The translations under genes and the position numbers were made by a program. Below, piece after piece: positions 1 through 7,863 of a DNA stretch of 64,000 nucleotides; the stretch's first letter is position 1; every line of letters begins with the position of its first letter. Source of the DNA: Rodentibacter abscessus (GTDB lineage: Bacteria; Pseudomonadota; Gammaproteobacteria; Enterobacterales; Pasteurellaceae); NCBI RefSeq assembly GCF_047160095.1, contig NZ_AP038785.1, forward strand, positions 2,232,001-2,296,000, given 5' to 3'. The notes under the pieces were generated by a model. It was not told the DNA's origin and did not search any database. It worked only from the letters and a program-made list of their open reading frames with translations.

Positions 1-726
1 CAACCGGTTGAAACTACAGTATTAGACAATGTTCCGGCACAAAACGCACCGACTGCCGAGCAACAAACCCAAAGCGAATCGGCACCGGGGAAAATGGAAT
101 ATATGGGCGATTCACAAAAAGATAGCGTAAAAGCCTCTGAAACCCCTGCCGCACCGGTTCAACAAGAGATTAACGCTCAACCGATGCCTGTTCCACCGGC
201 TCGTCAAGAAACGGTTAAACCTACGCCTGTGCAACAAGAAGTAAAAACGGTACCAAAAGCGGTTGAAGTTTCTCGTGATAACGTTAAAGCAGTACGCCAA
301 GAGCACAAAGAACCGAAAGTCGTTAAAAAAGCTCAAACTCCGGCGAAAGTCACAAAAGTTGAGCAGCCAAAAGTAACAGTTCAAGAAACAAAGCCGACAG
401 TGAAAAATGATCGGAAAGTTCAAATTGTGGATGCTAAACCGACAGGTACGGCAAAAGCAACAACGCCGTCAGTCACTTCAACTAAAACCTTAACCGTTCC
501 GCAAGGTGTCTCCTTAATGCAGGTTTTCCGTGATAATCAACTTAATATCTCGGATGTGAATGCGATGACTAAAGCAAGCGGCGCAGGTAATGTGTTAAGT
601 CGTTTCAAACCGGGGGATAAAGTTCAGGTTTCGCTGAATGCGCAAGGTCGAGTGAGCGAATTGCGTTTATCCAACGGTGCTAAATTCGTGCGTCAAGCTG
701 ACGGTTCGTATCAATTTAGAAAATAG
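1..726 (+). CDS. oapA: OapA-type LysM-like cell envelope protein (5' end missing)
   Basis: The reading frame is open from base 1 and the start lies left of the window, so only the last 241 residues are seen. The first part is a low-complexity linker rich in Pro, Gln, Lys and Val. The last 80 or so residues form a compact domain typical of the OapA LysM-like C-terminus (around VPQGVSLMQVFRDNQLNISD, then FKPGDKVQVSL). In H. influenzae OapA affects colony opacity and adherence, and LysM-like domains bind peptidoglycan. The identification is supported by the following oapB, recO, rlmD, relA and dgkA, the order known from H. influenzae. A hairpin with a T-run follows directly. Function beyond envelope association is inference. 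Confidence 0.9.
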   Translation, partial: QPVETTVLDNVPAQNAPTAEQQTQSESAPGKMEYMGDSQKDSVKASETPAAPVQQEINAQPMPVPPARQETVKPTPVQQEVKTVPKAVEVSRDNVKAVRQEHKEPKVVKKAQTPAKVTKVEQPKVTVQETKPTVKNDRKVQIVDAKPTGTAKATTPSVTSTKTLTVPQGVSLMQVFRDNQLNISDVNAMTKASGAGNVLSRFKPGDKVQVSLNAQGRVSELRLSNGAKFVRQADGSYQFRK

Positions 727-730
727 TTTT

Positions 731-754
731 AAGGGCGATTGTTCGCCCTTTTTG
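731..754 (+). terminator. Rho-independent terminator or attenuator after oapA
   Basis: AAGGGCGA and TCGCCCTT form an 8-bp stem with a short loop, followed by TTTT. It lies 5 bases after the oapA stop and 20 bases before oapB, so it probably reduces rather than abolishes read-through into oapB. Confidence 0.75.
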
Positions 755-774
755 TTTAATTTCAGCAGGTGTTT

Positions 775-1173
775 ATGTTAAAAAAAACATTGCTAATTTC
801 AACCGCACTTTTTATTGGTAGTTGCGCACAAAATACGCTATTAAAAGATCCTCAACCGCAAAAAATGGTGGTGGAGAAAGTGGATAAAGCCTCACAGAAA
901 GGTTCGGCGAGTCTGTATCTTTGTAAAGATAACAAAGAAGTTCGTGTGGTACATAGCACGCAAAAGAAGAATAAGAAAACCCTCAAACGTGTTTCGGTTA
1001 CCTTTAATGAAGTGACGGAAAGATTAACCATGGTAATTTCCGAACGTGGTAATAATTATAGTAATATTCGCTGGGCATGGCAGGAACGCGATGATTTTAG
1101 CTCGTTGAAAACCAGTGTGGGCGTAATTTTAGCCGAACAATGCGTGCTAAAAAATGCGGTATTGGGAAAATAA
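775..1173 (+). CDS. oapB: OapB family putative lipoprotein
   Basis: This 132-residue protein starts with a short charged and hydrophobic signal (MLKKTLLISTALFIGSC) ending in a lipobox-like IGSC, so it is probably an outer-membrane or periplasmic lipoprotein. I chose ATG 775, which has an AGG 5 bases upstream, rather than the GTG two codons earlier. In H. influenzae OapB lies downstream of OapA and is needed for OapA-dependent opacity. The mature part is basic and has no catalytic motif I recognise. recO follows after 3 bases, so the two are co-transcribed. Confidence 0.82.
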   Translation: MLKKTLLISTALFIGSCAQNTLLKDPQPQKMVVEKVDKASQKGSASLYLCKDNKEVRVVHSTQKKNKKTLKRVSVTFNEVTERLTMVISERGNNYSNIRWAWQERDDFSSLKTSVGVILAEQCVLKNAVLGK

Positions 1174-1176
1174 GGC

Positions 1177-1887
1177 GTGCAAACCGAACTTCAACGTGGC
1201 TTTGTTCTTCATCGCCGCCCATATAGCGAAACCAGTTTATTGGTAGATTTATTTACCGAAGAAAGTGGTCGTTTGACCGTCCTCGCAAAAGGTGCAAGAG
1301 CAAAACGTTCCGCATGGAAATCGGTGTTACAGCCCTTTACTCCCTTATTGTTACGCTGGAGCGGTAAAAGTAGCTTGAAAATTCTTACTAAAGCCGAACC
1401 GGCCGCTATCGCTTTACCTTTACAACAAACCGCACTTTATAGCGGTTTTTATGTGAATGAACTGCTCACCCGTGTGATTGAGCCTGAAACGGCAAATCCT
1501 CAACTTTTTCAACACTATCTCAAATGCTTAACCGGCTTGGCAACCGAATCCAACGTTGAACCCGGCTTGCGTTTATTTGAGTTTAATTTACTTCAAATAT
1601 TAGGGTATGGAGTGGATTTCTTACATTGCGCAGGTTCGGGGGAGCCGGTGGAGGCGACAATGACTTATCGTTATCGGGAAGAGAAGGGGTTTATCGCTTC
1701 ATTGGTGAAAGATAATCTGACGTTTTATGGGCGTGATCTCATCGCTTTTGAAGCCCTTGATTTTTCCGATGAAGTTGTTCGTCAAGCGGCAAAGCGTTTT
1801 ACTCGTATCGCATTAAAACCTTATCTCGGTGATAAACCGCTTAAAAGTCGAGAATTATTTACTCAAAATATTTTATTTTTTAAATAA
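1177..1887 (+). CDS. recO: DNA repair protein RecO
   Basis: The 236-residue product matches RecO in length and in its N-terminal OB-fold region (GFVLHRRPYSETSLLVDLFT, then GRLTVLAKGARAKRS). RecO works with RecR, and RecF in the gap-repair branch, to load RecA on SSB-coated single-stranded DNA. A GTG start at 1177 is used: the recoded Met-Gln-Thr-Glu start fits the family, and a TAAGG sequence overlaps the oapB stop just upstream. An uptake signal sequence is embedded in the coding region near 1429. The stop codon overlaps the rlmD start by one base (TAATG), which suggests translational coupling. Confidence 0.93.
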   Translation: MQTELQRGFVLHRRPYSETSLLVDLFTEESGRLTVLAKGARAKRSAWKSVLQPFTPLLLRWSGKSSLKILTKAEPAAIALPLQQTALYSGFYVNELLTRVIEPETANPQLFQHYLKCLTGLATESNVEPGLRLFEFNLLQILGYGVDFLHCAGSGEPVEATMTYRYREEKGFIASLVKDNLTFYGRDLIAFEALDFSDEVVRQAAKRFTRIALKPYLGDKPLKSRELFTQNILFFK

Positions 1888-3203
1888 TGGCACTTCTTTA
1901 TATTCAGCAGAAAAAAACAAAAAATCCGCAAAATATCATTGCCGAAATCCGTGAATTGGATTATCAAGGCTTAGGCGTGGCGAAAATTAATGGCAAGACT
2001 TGGTTTATCGAAAATGCGTTACCGCAAGAAAAAGTGGAAGGTATTGTCATTGAGGATAAACGTCAATATGGCAGGGCAGTTGCCAAAAAGTGGTTCAACA
2101 AAAGCAAAGAACGGGTTAAGCCGCCTTGTGCTTATTATGTTCACTGTGGTGGTTGTCAAGGACAGCATATCCCGATACAAATGCAACGGGAAGCCAAACA
2201 AACCGCTTTGTTTAAACGTTTAAGCAAACTTCAAGCAGAACCGATAACATTCCTGCCGATGATCTGCGGTGAATCTTGGGGATATCGCCGCCGTGTGCGT
2301 TTGAGCTTAGGATTTAATTTGAAAACCAAATGTCTTGAAATGGGCTTTCGGAGGAAAAATACGAAGGATCTTATTTCCGTACAATCTTGTGAAGTGATAG
2401 AACCCCGTCTCAATAATTTATTGCCGAAATTGACCGCACTTTTACAGGCCTGTTCCACTCCAAAACAACTTGGACATATTGAATTGGTTGCAGCGGATAA
2501 TGGTGTGGCAATGTTATTGCGTTATAAAGGAAATCTTACCGAAACTGACCGCACTTTACTGCTCAATTTTGCCGAACGGGAGCATTTAATGCTCTTTTTT
2601 CAAAGTGATATAGGGATTGAACGGGTTTATGGTGAAGCACCTTATTATCAATTTGTCGATGGCATCAAGTTGCATTTTGATATTCGCGATTTTATTCAAG
2701 TTAATCGCACACTTAACGAAAAAATGGTGGAAACTGCCTTAGATTGGTTGAATTTACAACCTACGGATCGTGTGCTGGATTTATTCTGCGGTATGGGAAA
2801 TTTCACATTACCGCTCGCTAAACAGGTGAAAAGTGCGGTCGGAATTGAAGGCGTTTTTGATATGGTGCGAAAAGCGGAGCAAAATGCCAAACGAAATCGG
2901 ATCAGTAATATTGAATTTTTCCAAACGGATCTTGACCAACCCTTTGTCGATCAAATTTGGGCAAAGCAATCTTTCAACAAAATTTTGCTTGATCCGCCGC
3001 GTAGTGGCGCTGCTTTTGCTTTGAATGCGTTGTGTGAATTGAAGGCGGAAAAGATTTTGTATGTTTCTTGTAATCCGGCAACCTTAGTGCGGGATGCGGA
3101 AATTTTAAGCAGTTTCGGATATCACATTGAAAAAAGTGCGGTGATCGATATGTTTCCTCATACGGGGCATTTGGAGTCAATAACGTTATTTTCTACAAAA
3201 TAA
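1887..3203 (+). CDS. rlmD: 23S rRNA (uracil-1939-C5)-methyltransferase RlmD
   Basis: This 438-residue enzyme methylates U1939 of 23S rRNA using SAM. A TRAM RNA-binding domain occupies about residues 10-65. Cys81, Cys87 and Cys90, with a probable fourth at Cys168, form the [4Fe-4S] cluster. The SAM-binding motif DLFCGMGNF is at 298-306, LLDPPRSG near 367-374, and the catalytic cysteine is Cys395 in YVSCNPATL. All expected residues are present. The start overlaps the recO stop. Three or four uptake signals lie inside the gene, a high density. Confidence 0.95.
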   Translation: MALLYIQQKKTKNPQNIIAEIRELDYQGLGVAKINGKTWFIENALPQEKVEGIVIEDKRQYGRAVAKKWFNKSKERVKPPCAYYVHCGGCQGQHIPIQMQREAKQTALFKRLSKLQAEPITFLPMICGESWGYRRRVRLSLGFNLKTKCLEMGFRRKNTKDLISVQSCEVIEPRLNNLLPKLTALLQACSTPKQLGHIELVAADNGVAMLLRYKGNLTETDRTLLLNFAEREHLMLFFQSDIGIERVYGEAPYYQFVDGIKLHFDIRDFIQVNRTLNEKMVETALDWLNLQPTDRVLDLFCGMGNFTLPLAKQVKSAVGIEGVFDMVRKAEQNAKRNRISNIEFFQTDLDQPFVDQIWAKQSFNKILLDPPRSGAAFALNALCELKAEKILYVSCNPATLVRDAEILSSFGYHIEKSAVIDMFPHTGHLESITLFSTK

Positions 3204-3283
3204 GTCGGTTATTTTGTTACAATAAGACGGCTAAAACGGAGTGACAGAATGTTGCTTTTATCTTCCAACAACTAGGGGGTATT

Positions 3284-5518
3284 ATGGTTGCTGTTCGTGG
3301 TTCTCATTTGTTAAATCCGCAAGATTTTGTAATTGAGCAATGGTGTGCAGGATTAAAATTGGCGGAGCAGACGGAAAAAACGCTGATTGAAGCTTGGTAT
3401 TACGCACACAAACATATTAATGCCCACCCTGATGTGATGGAAAATGCAACCTTGACACTCCAATCCGGCGTGGAAATGGTGGAAATTCTGCACGAATTGA
3501 ATATGGATGCGGAAAGTTTGATTACCGCCATGCTTTTCCCGATTGTGGCGAATCACTTGGTGGATTGGGAAAATCTAAAAGAGGAATTCGGCAGCAAAAT
3601 CACTAAATTGCTCAAAGGGGTGGAGGAAATGGATAACATTCGCCAACTCAATGCCAGCCATTCTGCCAATGCACTACAAGTGGATAATGTGCGCCGTATG
3701 TTGCTTGCGATGGTGGATGATTTCCGTTGCGTGATCATTAAACTTGCCGAACGTATTACTTTTCTCCGCGATGCGGAAAATCGTTGTTCTTCAGAAGAAG
3801 ATAAAGTTCTTGCCGCCAAAGAATGTTCCAATATTTATGCACCGCTTGCCAATCGTTTAGGGATTGGTCAGCTTAAATGGGAACTGGAAGATTACTGTTT
3901 CCGTTATTTACATCCCGAACAATACCGTGCGATTGCGAAATTGTTACGAGAACGCCGCCTTGATCGCGAACGCTATATTGCGGATTTTGTGGCGGAATTA
4001 AGCGGTTATTTACGTGAAAGTATTGATCACGTAGAAGTGTATGGTCGTCCGAAACATATTTACAGCATTTGGCGAAAAATGCAGAAAAAGCATTTGGAGT
4101 TTAGCGGCTTATATGATGTAAGAGCGGTCAGAATTATCGTACAAAAATTACAAGATTGTTATACCGCACTTGGCATTGTTCACACCCATTTCAAGCATCT
4201 TCCAAAAGAATTTGATGATTATGTCGCCAACCCGAAACCGAACGGTTATCAATCTATTCATACCGTTGTGTTGGGAAAAGGCGGAAAACCGATTGAAGTA
4301 CAGATTCGTACCCAACAAATGCATGATGATGCCGAATTAGGTGTTGCCGCTCATTGGAAATACAAAGAAGGTAACACGGGAAGCCTTTCTGCCTATGAAG
4401 AAAAGATAGCGTGGTTGCGTAAATTATTAGCCTGGCAAGATGATATTACGGATTCCGGTGAGGTGATGGCGGAATTACGCAGCCAAGTGTTTGATGATCG
4501 CGTCTATGTGTTTACCCCGAAAGGTGAGGTGGTGGATTTACCGACAGGCTCTACACCGCTTGATTTTGCCTATGCGATTCATAGTGAAATCGGTCATCGC
4601 TGCATTGGGGCGAAAGTAGCGGGGCGTATTGTGCCGTTTACTTATCAATTACAAATGGGTGATCAAATTGAGATTATTACCCAAAAAAATCCAAATCCAA
4701 GCCGAGACTGGCTCAATCCGAATTTAGGTTTTACCCATACGGCAAAATCCCGAGCCAAAATTCAGGCGTGGTTTAAAAAGCAAGATCGCGATAAAAATGT
4801 ACCGGCAGGTAAAGACTTGTTGGATAACGAATTAGCCCGCTTAAATCTTAGCTTAAAACAAGTTGAGCAGCATGCCCTGCCTCGCTATAACTTAAAAAAT
4901 ATAGAAGATCTCTATGCCGGGATTGGAAGTGGGGATATTCGTCTTAATCAGCTTATCAATTTTTTACAAAATAAATTGATTAAAGTGACGGCGGAGGAAG
5001 CCGATCAAGAAATCTTACGCCACGTAGCAAATAAAAGTGCGAACAATGCGCAGCAAAAAGTAACAACAAAGAACGGTTATGTGATTGTTGAAGGAGTGGG
5101 CAATTTAATGCATCATATGGCGCGTTGTTGCCAGCCGATTCCGGGTGATGCTATTGTGGGGTATATCACGATGGGGCGGGGTATTTCCATTCATCGCAGT
5201 GATTGTGAGCAATTTTTAGACTTGCAAGCCGCCCATCCGGAACGCGTAGTAGAATCCATTTGGGGAGAAAATTATGCCAACGGTTTTCGCATTAATATCC
5301 GTGTGGTCGCAAGTGATCGCAACGGTTTGTTGCGTGATATTACAACGGTTCTGGCGAATGAAAAAATCAGCGTATTAGGAGTAGCAAGTCGCACCGATAC
5401 GAAAAAACAACTGGCAACTATTGATATGGAAATTGAACTCCATAATGTGGAAAGTTTAAGTAAAATCTTGGCGAGATTGGCGAAATTAAATGACGTAATT
5501 GAAGCCAAGCGTTTATAA
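3284..5518 (+). CDS. relA: (p)ppGpp synthetase RelA
   Basis: This 744-residue, ribosome-associated enzyme makes (p)ppGpp from ATP and GTP/GDP under amino acid starvation. The N-terminal hydrolase-like domain lacks the His-Asp motif (the equivalent stretch reads AMLFPIVANHLVDW), as expected for RelA and unlike SpoT. The synthetase domain carries GYQSIHTVVLG and EVQIRTQQMHDDAELG, followed by a TGS domain (VYVFTPKGEVVDLP) and a C-terminal ACT domain. The ATG at 3284 is preceded by AGGGGG. It sits 80 bases after rlmD; a TACAAT hexamer at 3218 could be a -10 element. dgkA follows after 13 bases. Confidence 0.96.
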   Translation: MVAVRGSHLLNPQDFVIEQWCAGLKLAEQTEKTLIEAWYYAHKHINAHPDVMENATLTLQSGVEMVEILHELNMDAESLITAMLFPIVANHLVDWENLKEEFGSKITKLLKGVEEMDNIRQLNASHSANALQVDNVRRMLLAMVDDFRCVIIKLAERITFLRDAENRCSSEEDKVLAAKECSNIYAPLANRLGIGQLKWELEDYCFRYLHPEQYRAIAKLLRERRLDRERYIADFVAELSGYLRESIDHVEVYGRPKHIYSIWRKMQKKHLEFSGLYDVRAVRIIVQKLQDCYTALGIVHTHFKHLPKEFDDYVANPKPNGYQSIHTVVLGKGGKPIEVQIRTQQMHDDAELGVAAHWKYKEGNTGSLSAYEEKIAWLRKLLAWQDDITDSGEVMAELRSQVFDDRVYVFTPKGEVVDLPTGSTPLDFAYAIHSEIGHRCIGAKVAGRIVPFTYQLQMGDQIEIITQKNPNPSRDWLNPNLGFTHTAKSRAKIQAWFKKQDRDKNVPAGKDLLDNELARLNLSLKQVEQHALPRYNLKNIEDLYAGIGSGDIRLNQLINFLQNKLIKVTAEEADQEILRHVANKSANNAQQKVTTKNGYVIVEGVGNLMHHMARCCQPIPGDAIVGYITMGRGISIHRSDCEQFLDLQAAHPERVVESIWGENYANGFRINIRVVASDRNGLLRDITTVLANEKISVLGVASRTDTKKQLATIDMEIELHNVESLSKILARLAKLNDVIEAKRL

Positions 5519-5531
5519 AATAGGAAACTTT

Positions 5532-5888
5532 ATGTATAAAACCACGGGACTAACCCATTTAATCAACTCGACAAAATATTCCATACAAGGCTTAAAAAGT
5601 GCGTTCAAAAACGAAACGGCTTTTCGTCATGAATGTTTCTTAGCCTGTATTTTAATTCCATTGGCTTTTTGGCTTGGTGATACTAAACTCGAAATCGCTT
5701 TAATGATTTCTTCAGTTTTACTTGTTATGGTTGTGGAACTATTAAATAGTGCCGTTGAGGCGGTTGTCGATCGTATCGGCACTGAACGCCACGAGCTTTC
5801 GGGGCGTGCAAAAGATCAGGGTTCCGCAGCGGTTTTTGTTGCCCTTTGCATTGTCGGCATTGTATGGGGAAGCATTTTATTTTTCTAA
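5532..5888 (+). CDS. dgkA: Diacylglycerol kinase DgkA
   Basis: A 118-residue integral membrane enzyme that phosphorylates diacylglycerol to phosphatidic acid, recycling lipid from membrane-derived glucan synthesis. Length and the signature EALNSAVEAVVDRIG-like stretch (here VVELLNSAVEAVVDRIG) and ELSGRAKDQGSAAV fit the family. Three transmembrane helices are visible. I chose ATG 5532, which has AGGAA upstream, rather than the TTG 33 bases earlier that lies inside relA. It follows relA closely, as in H. influenzae, so it probably shares the transcript, which ends at the hairpin at 5975. Confidence 0.95.
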   Translation: MYKTTGLTHLINSTKYSIQGLKSAFKNETAFRHECFLACILIPLAFWLGDTKLEIALMISSVLLVMVVELLNSAVEAVVDRIGTERHELSGRAKDQGSAAVFVALCIVGIVWGSILFF

Positions 5889-5949
5889 AGTGCGGTCGAT
5901 TTTTAAATTAAATTCACGGTGGAAAGATTTCATTATTATGTAGAAGTTG

Positions 5950-5964
5950 CCTAACGCACCCTAC
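5950..5964. repeat. Fragment of the GGTGCGTTA palindromic repeat
   Basis: The 14 bases CTAACGCACCCTAC at 5951-5964 match exactly the complement of the outer end of the left arm of the long inverted repeat at 63156-63241. It looks like a solitary half-element between dgkA and its terminator. Confidence 0.5.
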
Positions 5965-5974
5965 CTAAAAATTT

Positions 5975-6005
5975 CGGCTTATGTTATTGGCATAAGCCGT
6001 TTTTT
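5975..6005 (+). terminator. Bidirectional terminator between dgkA and the DeoR gene
   Basis: CGGCTTATG and CATAAGCCG form a perfect 9-bp stem with a 7-base loop, followed by TTTTTT on the plus strand. On the minus strand a T-run follows after three A residues, so it can also end the convergent DeoR-family transcript. Confidence 0.88.
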
Positions 6006-6016
6006 ATTGTGAATGT

Positions 6017-6778
6017 TTATGCCGTGATGAGCTCAATATTCAGCTCTTTAATCGCATTTTGTGCGGATTCAACGAGGTTCTTATCGCAAATGATGCGATC
6101 AAACCGTGTCAGCGGGCAAATATGGAATGTTGCGACTTTGCCGTATTTTGAAGAATCGGAGACTAAAATGCGTTGGTTGCTTGAATCCAAAAGGGCTTTT
6201 TTCACCGGTAGTTTTGTTTCATCCGGTGTGGTTAAGCCTTTCAATGTCCACGATGAGGTAGAAACAAAGGCGATATCAATAGAAAGTTGGCGTAAAAACT
6301 GTCCGGCAAGTTCCCCAACGGAAGAATGATTCAATTTATTTACCGTTCCGCCGATATGAATTAATTCGCACTGCCCGTTTGTCATTAAAAAATGAGCGAT
6401 GGAAAAATCGTTCGTTATCACTAATAAATCATCTCGTTCAATTAAGCGGTAAGCGATCTCTAGTGTTGTTGTTCCTGCATCAAGGTAAACCGTTGTATTG
6501 GTTGGAATTGATTGAACTGCTACTTCACCGATTTGCTCTTTTTGTGTGTGAAAAAGTAAGGATTTATCTTGGTGGGTCGGCTCAAAAGAAAGGTGTTCCT
6601 GCATTGTTACGCCACCGGATACGGAAATCACTTTTCCCCTCTCTTCCAATTTTTGAATATCACGACGAATCGTCATATGAGAAACATTCAGTGAATCAAC
6701 TAATTGTGCAATGCTCACAATACCTTTCTGATTAATTAAATTAAGTAGTAGTTTTTGTCGTTCTGCAGGAATCATCAT
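6017..6778 (-). CDS. DeoR-family transcriptional regulator of the tetronate genes
   Basis: This 253-residue regulator has an N-terminal DeoR-type winged helix-turn-helix (about residues 19-42, VSIAQLVDSLNVSHMTIRRD) and a C-terminal sugar-phosphate sensing domain (YLDAGTTTLEIA and following). It is divergent from ltnD-otnK-otnC-otnI and is almost certainly its repressor; the same arrangement is known from H. influenzae. The likely effector is a phosphorylated pathway intermediate, which is inference from the DeoR family. Two ATG codons lie next to each other; the second (at 6775) has the better spacing from AGGGGG. Confidence 0.88.
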   Translation of the reverse strand: MMIPAERQKLLLNLINQKGIVSIAQLVDSLNVSHMTIRRDIQKLEERGKVISVSGGVTMQEHLSFEPTHQDKSLLFHTQKEQIGEVAVQSIPTNTTVYLDAGTTTLEIAYRLIERDDLLVITNDFSIAHFLMTNGQCELIHIGGTVNKLNHSSVGELAGQFLRQLSIDIAFVSTSSWTLKGLTTPDETKLPVKKALLDSSNQRILVSDSSKYGKVATFHICPLTRFDRIICDKNLVESAQNAIKELNIELITA

Positions 6779-6873
6779 TTCCCCCTAAAAATTTATTTCA
6801 AATTATAGCTTTTTTTCTTCCCTCTATCTATTTTTCACAGCGAATAACAAAAAATAACATAAATGTTAATATT

Positions 6874-6916
6874 TGTGATCGTTATCACGTTTTTTTATTT
6901 TGATATATGTCAGAAT
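6874..6916 (+). promoter_or_regulatory. CRP-like site and -10 element of the ltnD operon
   Basis: TGTGATCGTTATCACG at 6874-6889 has the TGTGA-N6-TCAC form of a CRP site. The hexamer CAGAAT at 6911-6916 lies 32 bases from the site centre, the spacing expected of a class II CRP promoter with the site near -41.5. This would place the operon under catabolite control, consistent with a secondary carbon source. The -10 match is imperfect. Confidence 0.6.
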
Positions 6917-6921
6917 GCCTG

Positions 6922-6934
6922 TCGATCAGATCGA
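6922..6934. promoter_or_regulatory. Candidate repressor operator near the ltnD transcription start
   Basis: TCGAT-CAG-ATCGA is a perfect 5+3+5 inverted repeat just after the predicted transcription start and 21 bases before the ltnD start codon. Its position suits a repressor such as the divergent DeoR-family protein, but no consensus for this regulator is known to me. Confidence 0.35.
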
Positions 6935-6955
6935 TAAACTTATTTGGAGGATGTT

Positions 6956-7861
6956 ATGACGAACAAATCATATTCTGTCGCTGTCATCGGTTTAGGCGCA
7001 ATGGGAATGGGCGCGGCACAATCTTGTGTAAAAGCGGGTTTAACCACTTATGGCGTGGATCTTAATACCAAAGCACTTGAAAAATTAAAAGCGGATGGCG
7101 CTTATGCCGTTGGGCAAAGTGCGGTCGATTTTGCCGATAAATTAGATGCTGTCGTATTGCTTGTCGTTAATGCAGCACAGGTCAATTCAGTGCTGTTTGG
7201 TGAAAACGGCTTGGCGGAAAAGTTAAATAAAGGCACTGCCGTCATGGTTTCTTCTACCATTTCAGCACAGGATGCAAAAGAAATTTCACAGAAATTAACA
7301 GATTTAGATTTGCTTATGTTAGATGCGCCGGTATCCGGTGGGGCGGCAAAAGCAGCTCTTGGTGAAATGACGGTAATGGCATCAGGCCCTATCCGAGCAT
7401 TTGAAAAATTACAACCTGTCTTAAATGCCGTTGCCGGTAAGATTTACAACATTGGTGAAGAAATTGGTTTAGGCGCAACGGTAAAAATTATTCATCAATT
7501 ACTTGCGGGCGTGCATATTGCAGCCGGTGCAGAGGCGATGGCACTCGCGGCGAAAGCAGGTATTCCGCTTGATTTAATGTATGACGTGGTGACAAACGCC
7601 GCCGGCAATTCTTGGATGTTTGAAAATCGTATGAAACACGTGGTGGAGGGGGATTACTCGCCTCTCTCAATGGTAGATATTTTTGTGAAAGATTTAGGAC
7701 TTGTGAATGATACGGCGAAATCTTTGCATTTTCCTCTTCATCTTGCCAGTACCGCCTATTCTATGTTCACTGAGGCGAGCAATGCAGGTTATGGCAAAGA
7801 AGATGACAGTGCGGTGATTAAAATTTTCAGCGGTATCGAATTGCCGAAAAAAGGAGCGTAA
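6956..7861 (+). CDS. ltnD: L-threonate dehydrogenase family protein (LtnD)
   Basis: A 301-residue NAD-dependent 3-hydroxyisobutyrate dehydrogenase-type enzyme. It shows the Rossmann motif GLGAMG (12-17), the substrate motif APVSGG (124-129) and the catalytic lysine at about 177 in GATVKIIHQ. By context with OtnK, OtnC and OtnI it should oxidise C2 of L-threonate to 2-oxo-tetronate. I chose ATG 6956, with GGAGG 5 bases upstream, over the TTG four codons earlier. It is the first gene of the operon; otnK follows with an overlapping stop. Tartronate-semialdehyde reductase is the nearest alternative name, made less likely by the neighbours. Confidence 0.9.
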   Translation: MTNKSYSVAVIGLGAMGMGAAQSCVKAGLTTYGVDLNTKALEKLKADGAYAVGQSAVDFADKLDAVVLLVVNAAQVNSVLFGENGLAEKLNKGTAVMVSSTISAQDAKEISQKLTDLDLLMLDAPVSGGAAKAALGEMTVMASGPIRAFEKLQPVLNAVAGKIYNIGEEIGLGATVKIIHQLLAGVHIAAGAEAMALAAKAGIPLDLMYDVVTNAAGNSWMFENRMKHVVEGDYSPLSMVDIFVKDLGLVNDTAKSLHFPLHLASTAYSMFTEASNAGYGKEDDSAVIKIFSGIELPKKGA

Positions 7862-7863
7862 TG

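Noticed and set aside
6009..6329. 106-codon open frame on the plus strand
   Set aside because: It is antisense to the DeoR-family gene and overlaps the terminator region; no ribosome binding site.
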